This document shows, piece by piece, positions 46,295 to 55,100 of a stretch of 64,000 nt of DNA; positions within the stretch are counted from its first letter, which is position 1, and every line of letters begins with the position of its first letter. The stretch is from [Clostridium] methylpentosum DSM 5476. GTDB lineage: Bacteria > Bacillota > Clostridia > Oscillospirales > Ruminococcaceae. A program made the translations under genes and the position numbers. Where the stretch lies: assembly GCA_000158655.1 (NCBI GenBank), contig EQ973344.1, forward strand, positions 1,260,211 to 1,324,210. The letters are read 5' to 3'. The notes under the pieces are model-generated. The model had not been told where the DNA came from. It saw only the letters and a list, made by a program, of their open reading frames with translations, and made no database searches.

Positions 46295-46765
46295 ATGTCA
46301 ATTGAAAAAGCAAGGGAATATTTTAAACAGTTTGGATTAGACGACAAGATCTTGGAGTTTGAGACCTCCTCTGCAACCGTTGAGCTCGCAGCGCAGGCAC
46401 TTGGCTGCGAACCCGAACGGATTGCGAAAACGCTCTCTTTTTTGGTGGGGGACAAGGCTGTATTAATCGTCGCCGCCGGCGATACGCGGATTGACAACCC
46501 CAAATTCAAGGCGCAGTTTCTCACCAAGGCCAAAATGATTTCTCCCAGCGAGGTTGAAACACTCGTCGGCCACGCGATTGGCGGCGTCTGCCCGTTTGGA
46601 ATCAACGAAAACGTGGATGTTTACCTAGACGTCTCCCTCAAGCGGTTTGAAACGGTTTTTCCCGCCTGCGGAAGCAGCAACAGCGCAATTGAGCTGACGA
46701 TTGACCAGCTCGAACAATACTCCAACAGCCTCGGCTGGATTGACGTCTGCAAAGGTTGGCAATAG
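46295..46765 (+). CDS. YbaK/EbsC-type aminoacyl-tRNA deacylase
   Basis: The 156-residue protein has the YbaK/ProX fold: SSATVELAAQALGCEPERIAKTLSFLVGD split around the substrate pocket lysine, a second strand with AAGDTRIDNPKFKAQF, and GHAIGGVCPFGI as the conserved glycine loop. Members clear Cys-tRNAPro or Ala-tRNAPro in trans. ATG at 46295 follows ggagga; the longer upstream frame is rejected. Confidence 0.88.
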   Translation: MSIEKAREYFKQFGLDDKILEFETSSATVELAAQALGCEPERIAKTLSFLVGDKAVLIVAAGDTRIDNPKFKAQFLTKAKMISPSEVETLVGHAIGGVCPFGINENVDVYLDVSLKRFETVFPACGSSNSAIELTIDQLEQYSNSLGWIDVCKGWQ

Positions 46766-46776
46766 AAAAAGCGTAT

Positions 46777-46833
46777 AAGAACAAACAGCCCGCACCGCCA
46801 CATTTTTTGTGGTGGTGCGGGCTGTTTGTTCTT
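46777..46833 (+). terminator. very long hairpin terminator
   Basis: A 26-bp stem with a single G-T pair encloses a short T-rich loop (46777 to 46833). It begins 12 bases after the YbaK stop. The unusual length suggests a two-way barrier or an RNA stability element. Confidence 0.8.
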
Positions 46834-47225
46834 GAACGTCTGCTCTCCTTCGGTTCTGCTGGGGAAGAGAGAAAGCTTCAACGAAAAGCTTGCCGAAAGA
46901 AAAGGATGCTTTGCAAAGCAGAAGAAAAAGCCATCTAAATCTAGATCAGTCCTCATGGCAAGTGAACGTGACCCGTTTACAAGTTGCCATAGGTGTGCTC
47001 TATTCGATGCCCTTTGAGGGACGAAGACGGAAATTGGCCCTTCTTGGACCCGGACATCCCACTCCTCGACAGGTGGTTCTGATTGAATCACCAGGTTGAA
47101 ACAAGCTTGTGCCTTCCCACGCGGGACAACCAATGTGAGACGGCAATGAGATGATAGGGACGGGAGAACGGGAGAACATCTGTGATGGGGAATACCGCTC
47201 CAGTGGACGCCGTTTATCCGTTTGC
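46834..47225 (+). other. no recognisable gene
   Basis: About 390 bases between the hairpin and the 3' end of the GGDEF/EAL gene, without a supported ORF on either strand. Confidence 0.45.
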
Positions 47226-50200
47226 TCAGGATTTTGGATACGATCTGTGCGCGGTCGGTGATTTCTTTTTCCGGTTGATCGCTTGAATCTGAGCAACAAC
47301 CTCTGGATTGACCAGGCTCGCCGTCTTTTGGGGCATTCCGACATAATAGCCCTGCAGGTAATCCACTCCGGTGTGAATGAGCGTTTCCATCTCCCCTCGA
47401 TTCTCCACCCCTTCGGCAATGACCTTGATCCGCCGCTCCTTGGTGTAGGAGAGCAGATTCTGCAAAATCTTCTGCCGATTCCTATCGGTGTCCACATTCC
47501 GGACAATCGACATGTCGATCTTGACAAACTGTGGCGTCAGGCAGAGGAGCATAGCCTCCCCATTGTAGCCGGTGCCAAAGTCATCCAGCGCCAGAGAGGC
47601 CTGCCAAAGGCGGATACACTCCTGCTTTTGGCTGGAAAAGGCGCTGTTCGGTTTTTCTTCCTCGGTCAGCTCCACCACAATCCGGTTGAGATGGGGTCGG
47701 TAGAGCTGCTCGAATTCAGCGAAGTCCTGCCGGGAAAGATTTTGGTTGGCTATAGAATTGATAAAGATTCGCACATCTGGGAGAATCTGTTTTTGCGCAA
47801 CAAATGCCTCCATAGAACAGAACCAGGTGAGCCGTTCGATTTCGTACAGCTTGGACTGAGAGCGTGCGAGGGTGAGGATTTCCAGAGGGGATTTGAACGC
47901 GTCGACCTTGGAGCGCATGAGCGCCTCATAGGCAAATACCTCTCCGGTGGAGGCGTCCACAATCGGCTGGAAATGATATTCGATCAGCCGCTCGTCGATG
48001 AGCTTGTTGAGTTCCTCCTTGTTGTGCAGCAGATAGGAGTCCCTTTGGTATTCCTCAATGCTGAACTGCATCACCTGCCCTTTGACAGTGTGCTTGACGG
48101 TATACATCGCAAAATCGGCATATCGGATGAGCTGTTCATACGAATCCGCGTCGTCGGGATACCAGGCAATGCCTGCGGAGGCGCGCACCCGGAAGGTGGC
48201 GTCGCCGGGCAGCGGGAAAATGGTTTCAGCCAGCCCCTGCTTGATCTGTTCCACTGTGTCGAGAATCTGCTCTTTTTCCTCGCAGCCATAGAGGAAGATG
48301 TAGAATTCGTCGCCCGACATACGGGAAACCACCGCGTTCGCAGGGGTGTTTTTTCGCAGGATAGCTGCGGCGCACCGGATGTACTGATCGCCGTAATCGT
48401 GCCCATAGGTGTCGTTGATGTGCTTGAGATTGTCCAGGTCAAACATCATCATCGCGCCGATTTTCAGCTGTTCCGGCTGGGAGAAGAGCTCGACAAGAAG
48501 GGTGTAAAACGCCCTGCGGTTGAGCAGATTGGTGAGCAGGTCGTAATCCCGTTCGTATTCAATCTTTTTCTTTTCAATGATTTGCTGCGTGACATCCTCC
48601 GCAACCCCGATGATGCGGTCGGATTCCACCACGACCCGCAGCCTTGCCCAGCTGGGGCTGCCCTGCTGCCGACTCACCTGATACAACCACACCCGATCCC
48701 TTTCATTGGCTTCGTCGAGAAACCTGCGCGTCTGTTCCAGTTTTTTCAAAAACGCCTCGTTATCCATCATTCCATGGGTGGAGTAATCGTCTTGGAGACC
48801 GAAAATCTCAAACAGATGCTCGGTGTAAAAGGTGTTCCCTTCTTTTTTGTTCAATTCGAACGCACCTATAGCTGTACTGGTCATCTCGATGATTTTGGAC
48901 AACTTGGAGGCTGATTCGGCAACACTGTCGCTGAGGGACTCCACCGCCTTGGCGAGCTGGTCAATCTCCGCGATGCGCGTCTTGTCGAGCTTGACCGGCA
49001 GGTTCGGATTGCTGTTTTTGACCTTGCGCGCAAGCTGAGTGATTGGTTTGGTCACAATCCGGCTGATCACTAAAACGATCAACAGCCCTGCCACAAGGGA
49101 TACCGCGAGAGAGACCACGACGATCATCTCCACCTTGGCGGAAAAGCCGAGGAGCTTATCTCCTTTCACCATGCCGATGATCCCCCACCGGTCGTCCTCA
49201 AACGGGGTGTTGCTGTTGTAAAGTTTAAAATACTGAACGCAGCCGTACAGATCACCTGAAGCGCGCGCGCTCGGCTGCAGGAGGAAACTGTCCCCATAAA
49301 TATTTCGCTTCTGGATGCGCAGGTTTCCCTCATCCCCATAGAGCTGACGGAAAACAGGACCCGAAGAGAGGAGGTTCTCAAACTCCATTGCATCTGCATC
49401 GGTTACTGTCAACAGATAGGAACCCGCCTTGTCTGAGGCAATCTCATCATAGGGCAGCATGCTTTTGAGGTAGTCCACTGATAACTCGATGCCGAATACG
49501 CCGTAGGGAACCCCGTTGCTGATCAGGGGAACCGAATAGGTGATAATGCTGATGTCGTCGGTGCTGAGCTGGAACGGCCTGCTCCAATAGCAGAGGTCGC
49601 TGTAGGAAATTTCGGGGTACTCGAACGCAGCGCGAAACGGTTTATAGTAATAATCGTACGACTCAGCGGGGAAATCTTCTGTAAAATGGAACTGAGGGGA
49701 CCAGCCGGTATCCATCGGAATGCCAAGCTTTTTGGTGATGACCGACGAGGCCCGTTCAATGAGCAGGTCGGAGTTATCTTCCGGATTGGAGATGGGATTC
49801 ATGTCGCGCAGATAAACGCCCGCCTTGACCACATCAAAGGTCTGCTTCGGGTCATCCTGCCCGTTGAGCACAACAAAAGACCCGGTTATCGACTGTTTTT
49901 CAAGCAAATCAATCAGATCCTGCGAGACGAGGTCGAGCAGTTCTGCGGTGACAGGAGAATTTGCAGACAACTCTGCGACGGTGATCCCCGACCGGGCCAC
50001 CAGTTCCTCGGCCTGAGAGTTGATTTTCTGAACTGTCCCGCTGATGCTCGTCCACCGATGCATTTCGTTTTCTATGTAGTTTTTCCGGTTGATCACCCGT
50101 TCGTTGAGAATGTCAAAGGCATTGCGGTTGAGCTGGTCGACTGTGCCGCCGAAGATGATCGTCCCGACGAAGAGCAGGGCCTGGAGCAGCAACACAAACA

Positions 50201-50255
50201 GCATGGGGATCATCATTTTGCGCATCATGGAGTGCGTTTTTTTATTTTGTTTCAT
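47226..50255 (-). CDS. membrane sensor with Cache, HAMP, degenerate-type GGDEF and EAL domains
   Basis: The 1009-residue protein has an N-terminal span (MMIPMLFVLLLQALLFVGTIIF), a double-Cache-like outside sensor (about 45-360), a second span (MIVVVSLAVSLVAGLLIVLVI), a HAMP linker, a PAS-like segment (about 450-560), a GGDEF domain with site RMSGDEFYIFL (S in place of the first G, near 645), and an EAL domain with YEALMR near 776, ELTEEEKP, LDDFGTGY and VIAEGVEN. It should make or degrade c-di-GMP in response to an outside ligand. The EAL motif is intact, so phosphodiesterase activity is likely. It follows a solute-binding lipoprotein by 43 bases. Confidence 0.9.
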   Translation of the reverse strand: MKQNKKTHSMMRKMMIPMLFVLLLQALLFVGTIIFGGTVDQLNRNAFDILNERVINRKNYIENEMHRWTSISGTVQKINSQAEELVARSGITVAELSANSPVTAELLDLVSQDLIDLLEKQSITGSFVVLNGQDDPKQTFDVVKAGVYLRDMNPISNPEDNSDLLIERASSVITKKLGIPMDTGWSPQFHFTEDFPAESYDYYYKPFRAAFEYPEISYSDLCYWSRPFQLSTDDISIITYSVPLISNGVPYGVFGIELSVDYLKSMLPYDEIASDKAGSYLLTVTDADAMEFENLLSSGPVFRQLYGDEGNLRIQKRNIYGDSFLLQPSARASGDLYGCVQYFKLYNSNTPFEDDRWGIIGMVKGDKLLGFSAKVEMIVVVSLAVSLVAGLLIVLVISRIVTKPITQLARKVKNSNPNLPVKLDKTRIAEIDQLAKAVESLSDSVAESASKLSKIIEMTSTAIGAFELNKKEGNTFYTEHLFEIFGLQDDYSTHGMMDNEAFLKKLEQTRRFLDEANERDRVWLYQVSRQQGSPSWARLRVVVESDRIIGVAEDVTQQIIEKKKIEYERDYDLLTNLLNRRAFYTLLVELFSQPEQLKIGAMMMFDLDNLKHINDTYGHDYGDQYIRCAAAILRKNTPANAVVSRMSGDEFYIFLYGCEEKEQILDTVEQIKQGLAETIFPLPGDATFRVRASAGIAWYPDDADSYEQLIRYADFAMYTVKHTVKGQVMQFSIEEYQRDSYLLHNKEELNKLIDERLIEYHFQPIVDASTGEVFAYEALMRSKVDAFKSPLEILTLARSQSKLYEIERLTWFCSMEAFVAQKQILPDVRIFINSIANQNLSRQDFAEFEQLYRPHLNRIVVELTEEEKPNSAFSSQKQECIRLWQASLALDDFGTGYNGEAMLLCLTPQFVKIDMSIVRNVDTDRNRQKILQNLLSYTKERRIKVIAEGVENRGEMETLIHTGVDYLQGYYVGMPQKTASLVNPEVVAQIQAINRKKKSPTAHRSYPKS

Positions 50256-50298
50256 TCAGCTAAAATCCGCCCTTTCCACACGCATGTGTTTCTCGGCT

Positions 50299-51750
50299 TC
50301 ATTTTTGGGCAACCGTCTGCTCAAGCTGACTGCAAAAACTCTCCAGCCATTGGTGAAAATTTTCATCGGTATCAAACATCGCAACAGCCTCGTCATGAGG
50401 GACGCCCTGCTGCATCTGCTCATGAACCGTTTTCAAATCCTGCTCCGCCTTGTCCTGCATCGAATTCTCTAGAACCGCGCGGGCAGCGGTTCCATTTTTG
50501 AATGCCTTGTTGGTGTACATCTCGCTCGATGCAACCGTGTTTGCCGCCACCGGGAGGGTTGCCTTGAGATTGGTGGTGATCGCAGAGTCGGTGAGTTTGT
50601 CGAGCGCCTGGGTCAGCACATCTGCCTGGTTGGCGGATGTCTTTACCGGCAGATAGCCCGACTCGATCGAAAAATCAATATTTCTGGACTGCTCAGTAAA
50701 CCATTTTAAAAATACGATTGAGGCGTATTCTTTCGATTTGTCCGACTTGCTAACAACCATCCCCGCGCCCTGTTGCACAGCGACCTGCTCCCCGCCCTCA
50801 AAGACCGGCGCGGGCAGGACCGCGACCTCGATCGGATAGGTCTCTGTATCCCCCACCATCACAGTGTCGGGAAAATACGCCGCCCCTGAAGTCGAGCCGA
50901 CCAGCGCGATGATGTCGCCCGTCTTGGCGTCATCCGAACGAAATTTGCCGTAGGAGGCAAAATAGCCGCTGATATAGGGAATGTAATAGTTGTCCCACAG
51001 CCGGCGCATCACCGCCTCGTCACAGTTGAGCTTGACACTGCCGTCACTCACCTCAAACAGCTCTTTGCCAAGCTGTTTGCAGCCGATGATAAAATAATTG
51101 GCCATTGCATCCCGGCCGAAAAACGCCTTACCCCCGCTCCAGTCATAGTATTGCCGGGCGATTTGGGCAACCCCCTCCATCGTCTCTAGGGAAGAAGTGC
51201 TTGCCCCTGTGGCGGCGGCAAATTTATCCCAGTCAGTTTTGTTGAGCATGAAAACCTCGGTGGACTTGGCAGTTGGGAAAATCTTAAATTCTTCTTCATT
51301 TGTGAGCCTGCCCTCCTCGATAAAGCCAGGCACGTACTCCGAGAGCTCTTCCTGCGTCAGATAGGGCTTGAGATCGGCAACCAACCCCATCTGGTCAACC
51401 TGATAGGCTGTGTCGGCATAGGCAGCAAAGATATTTGGGATATCCTCCGCGCCGACTTTTTTATTTGCCGCGTCAATCACTTTTTCAGTCAGCTCAGGAA
51501 TGCTGCCCTGCCCTGAGGGCTCTACCACAATCCCCTGCTCGAGTCCAACTGTCTCGTTAAATTCGTCGATGAGCGTGTCAAATGCGATTTTCTGCGGTCC
51601 GTTGTAATAATGCCACAGGCTGATCACCACCGGGTTTTTGGGGTCAAACTTGACGGAGACGGCATCATCCTTTTTGCCGCATCCTGTAAAGCTGCACAGC
51701 CCGGCCAGCAAAACAGCTGCCAGCGCACCTGACACAATTCGTTTAAACAT
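50299..51750 (-). CDS. family 1 extracellular solute-binding lipoprotein
   Basis: The 483-residue protein has a lipoprotein signal MFKRIVSGALAAVLLAGLCS with lipobox FTGC, and a family 1 solute-binding fold (VISLWHYYNGPQKIAFDTLIDEFN, typical of sugar-binding proteins; later EYASIVFLKWFTEQ). No permease or ATPase gene adjoins it; instead the next gene is the Cache-GGDEF-EAL sensor, so it may present ligand to that sensor. ATG follows aaggaga. Confidence 0.88.
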   Translation of the reverse strand: MFKRIVSGALAAVLLAGLCSFTGCGKKDDAVSVKFDPKNPVVISLWHYYNGPQKIAFDTLIDEFNETVGLEQGIVVEPSGQGSIPELTEKVIDAANKKVGAEDIPNIFAAYADTAYQVDQMGLVADLKPYLTQEELSEYVPGFIEEGRLTNEEEFKIFPTAKSTEVFMLNKTDWDKFAAATGASTSSLETMEGVAQIARQYYDWSGGKAFFGRDAMANYFIIGCKQLGKELFEVSDGSVKLNCDEAVMRRLWDNYYIPYISGYFASYGKFRSDDAKTGDIIALVGSTSGAAYFPDTVMVGDTETYPIEVAVLPAPVFEGGEQVAVQQGAGMVVSKSDKSKEYASIVFLKWFTEQSRNIDFSIESGYLPVKTSANQADVLTQALDKLTDSAITTNLKATLPVAANTVASSEMYTNKAFKNGTAARAVLENSMQDKAEQDLKTVHEQMQQGVPHDEAVAMFDTDENFHQWLESFCSQLEQTVAQK

Positions 51751-51810
51751 GATGTCTCCTTCTTTCTCGTTTTGCCAAACCTAGAAAATAATACAGATCA
51801 TACTTATTTA

Positions 51811-51839
51811 AGTATAGCATCTTGCCATCTATAATACAA
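51811..51839 (-). promoter_or_regulatory. promoter of the solute-binding/GGDEF-EAL operon
   Basis: On the minus strand TTGTAT (51839-51834) and TATACT (51816-51811) are 17 bases apart, about 60 bases upstream of the start. Confidence 0.7.
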
Positions 51840-52148
51840 ATGCATTTTTGGTTGTCTTCCCCACCTCTTTGGAAATTTGGGAAGAAGAAAACAAAAAAAT
51901 TAGACTTGTTTGGATGAATTTACAGATTATTTCTAGTCCATTTGGTAAAAATGCATAATCGAGCACAAAAATTGTCTATTGACTCACAAGATTGTGCGAG
52001 ATTTCCTTTCGAAAAGGTGTATAATTTAGATGTAAAATTGTTTTTATTCCACATTTTTAGCTGTGTAATTATCAGAAAGGAGGAATCTTTCAGAAGCGCA
52101 TTGAACCCAAACAAAAAATTTGGAGATGAAAGGAAAGGTAAGTCAAAC

Positions 52149-55100
52149 ATGATGAAAAGTTTTCTCAAGAAGCTTCTCGCAGCAGCCGTTGTGGCTGCAA
52201 TGGCAGCCCAGGCAGTCTCAGTGAGTGCCGCCGCTGTTGCCGACGACCTCTCGGTCCAGGCTCCTGACCCGTATGGCCCGCTGCCAAATGCCATGCAGTT
52301 GCAGTACCATCAGGAAGAGCTTTCCGCATTCTGCCATTTCGGCATGAACACCTTCACCAACAAGGAGTGGGGCAACGGACAGGAAAATCCCGAGTGGTTT
52401 AACCCGACCGGCTTCCACCCTGAGGAATGGGTCAAGCAGCTCCAGGATGCAGGCTTTAAACGCCTGATCGTCACCGCAAAGCATCACGACGGCTTCTGCA
52501 TCTGGCCGAGCGAGTACACCGAGCACGACGTCGCAAGCAGCCCTTACAAAGATGGAAAAGGGGACATCCTGGCTGAGATTTCAAAGGCGTGTACCGATCT
52601 GAACATGGACATGGGCTGTTACCTCTCCCCCTGGGACGAGAACGCGGAGAGCTACGGGTACTACGACGCGAACGGCAACCCCTGCAGTCCGGAGGAAGAC
52701 GTCCTCGACTACAACGAGTACTACATCAACCAAATTAAAGAGATCACCAGCAACCCGATCTACGGCAACAACGGTCGGTTTGTCGAGTGGTGGATGGACG
52801 GCGCGAAGGGCACCGGAGCCGACGCGCAGGAATACCGCATGGACGACTTCCTCGCAACCATCCGCGAGGGTGAACCCGGCGTACAGATCTTTGGCGGTGG
52901 CAACTCGGGCGGCATCCACTGGATCGGCAACGAGAACGGCATCGCGCCGGACGAGACCTGGGCGCAACGCGGCGAGTACTGGAGCGTCCCCGAATGTGAC
53001 GTCTCACTGATCTCGGGCTGGTTCTGGCATCCCAACTACCCCGCAAAATCCATGGAGCAGATGGCAAACATCTACTTCAGCTCGGTCGGCCACGGCGCTC
53101 CGCTGCTGCTCAACGTGCCCCCCAACCGGGACGGTCGGTATGACCAAGCGCACGCCAGCCGCATCGCCGAGTTTGGAAAGGCGATTGAAGAGACCTTTGA
53201 CGAAGACCTGACCCAGAAAGACGGCGTCACCGCCACCGCTTCGGCCGTGCGCGGCAATGCGGCGCAGTTTGATGCCTCTAAAACGATCGACGGCAAAGAG
53301 GATACCTACTGGACGATGGATGACGGACAGCTCACCGGCTCGGTCACCGTCAACCTCGGCAAGGAGCAGACCTTTGACGTCGTCTCGATCGAAGAGTACA
53401 TCGAGCTCGGGCAAAGAATTTCTTCCTTTAAAGTGGAATACCGTTCCGGCAACGGCGAGTGGAAAGACTTTGGCTCCGGCAAAACGATCAGCGCCAAACG
53501 CCTCGTTCGCCGCAGCCCGGTCAAAGCGGACCAGGTACGAGTGACCATCACCGGTTCCAAGGCAGTTCCGCTGCTCAGAACCATCGGCGTCTACAAGGCG
53601 GGCGCGGGCTTTGAGGTCTCCTCCCCCTTCCCGAATGACCTGACCCTCATTGACAACCCGTCGTTTGACAAAAACGGGACCTGGTATGACGAGTCCGGCA
53701 GCTTTGTCAACAACACCAGCATGTGGTGCAACGCGGGCGCTTCCGCAAGCTTCACCTTCACCGGCACCCAGGCCTGGATTATCGGCACCATCGACCCCAA
53801 CCACGGCATCATGACAGTTCAGATCGACGACATGGATCCGGTCGATGTCAACACCCAGTCCTCCCCCCGCAAGCTACAGCAGATTCTCTACACCACCCCG
53901 GTATTGGAGAACGGCCCGCACACAGTGACCATGACCTGTAAAACCAAGGCGCTCGGTCTGGATGCAGCCTATGTCCTCGACAACGACGGCGCAGGTATGT
54001 TTGAACTGGAAAAAGCAAATTACAGCGTCAACGAAGGCGGTACGGTCGACATCACCATCAACCGCGTCGGCGGCTCCAAGGGAGAAGCGACCCTGCTGAT
54101 CTCCACCCCGCCCGGAAAAGCGGTGCAGGGCCAGTACTACGTTGACATCAACGAGACACTGACCTTTGCCGACGGTGAGACCTCCAAGACCGTCACCGTT
54201 GAAACGATTGACAACAACGTCAAAACAGGCTCGCTCAACTTCTTCTTTGAGCTGACCGCAGCCACCAATGCCATCATCGGCTTCACCCCTCGCGCTGAAA
54301 TCATCATCATTGACGACGAGATGGCCCAGGAACTCCAGAATGCCATCGCACAGGCGGACGCTCTCATCGAAGCGCATTATCTCCCCGACAGCTGGGCAAC
54401 GATGCTCGCCGCCAAGGCACATGCGCAGAACGTGCTTGAAAACTCCGCCACAATGACCGAAACTCAGATTAACGCAGCGACGAACGGACTGCTCTCAGCA
54501 ATCCAAGCCCTTGTGAAACGCACCAACTACACGGCGGAAGATCCGTTTATGTTCCCCGGCCGGGACGACGAAGCGAAGCTGCTCGAAGCAGAGTTCTTTG
54601 ATATGCACCCGGCAGTGGACGACAACAAGCACGTCCACGTCACCAACAAGGCAGAGGCAAGCAACGGCCAGGAAGTCAATTGGTTCATGAGCGACGACTC
54701 CATCAGCGTTCCCTACCGCGCGCTCGCGGCGGGCACCTACACCGTCACCATGACCTACCGCAGCGGACGGCTCAACGAGTCCACCGCCAACGCAGTTACT
54801 TGGAGCGGCGACAACATCGTGCCGGGTAATGTCAAGGTCTTTGGTGAAAGCGGCGCGACTACCTACCACACCGTTTCGTTTGACATTGAAATCACCAAGG
54901 CGGGCTACAGCGTGCTCACCATCGGCAGCATGCAAGAGGGCAGCGTGAGCGAGGGCCCGGTCATTGACAAATTTGAAGTCGCTCCGAAGGAGCTCGAACT
55001 CGCAACCTACTACATCAACGCAACCGCGGGCGAAGGCGGCAGCATCGAGCCTTCCGGCGAGGTTCCGGTCGAGCAGTTCTCCAGCAAGACCTTTACCATT

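Noticed and set aside
51942..52148. In-frame upstream extension of the GH29 gene
   Set aside because: It crosses the -10 element and would bury the signal peptide; the ATG at 52149 fits a secreted protein.
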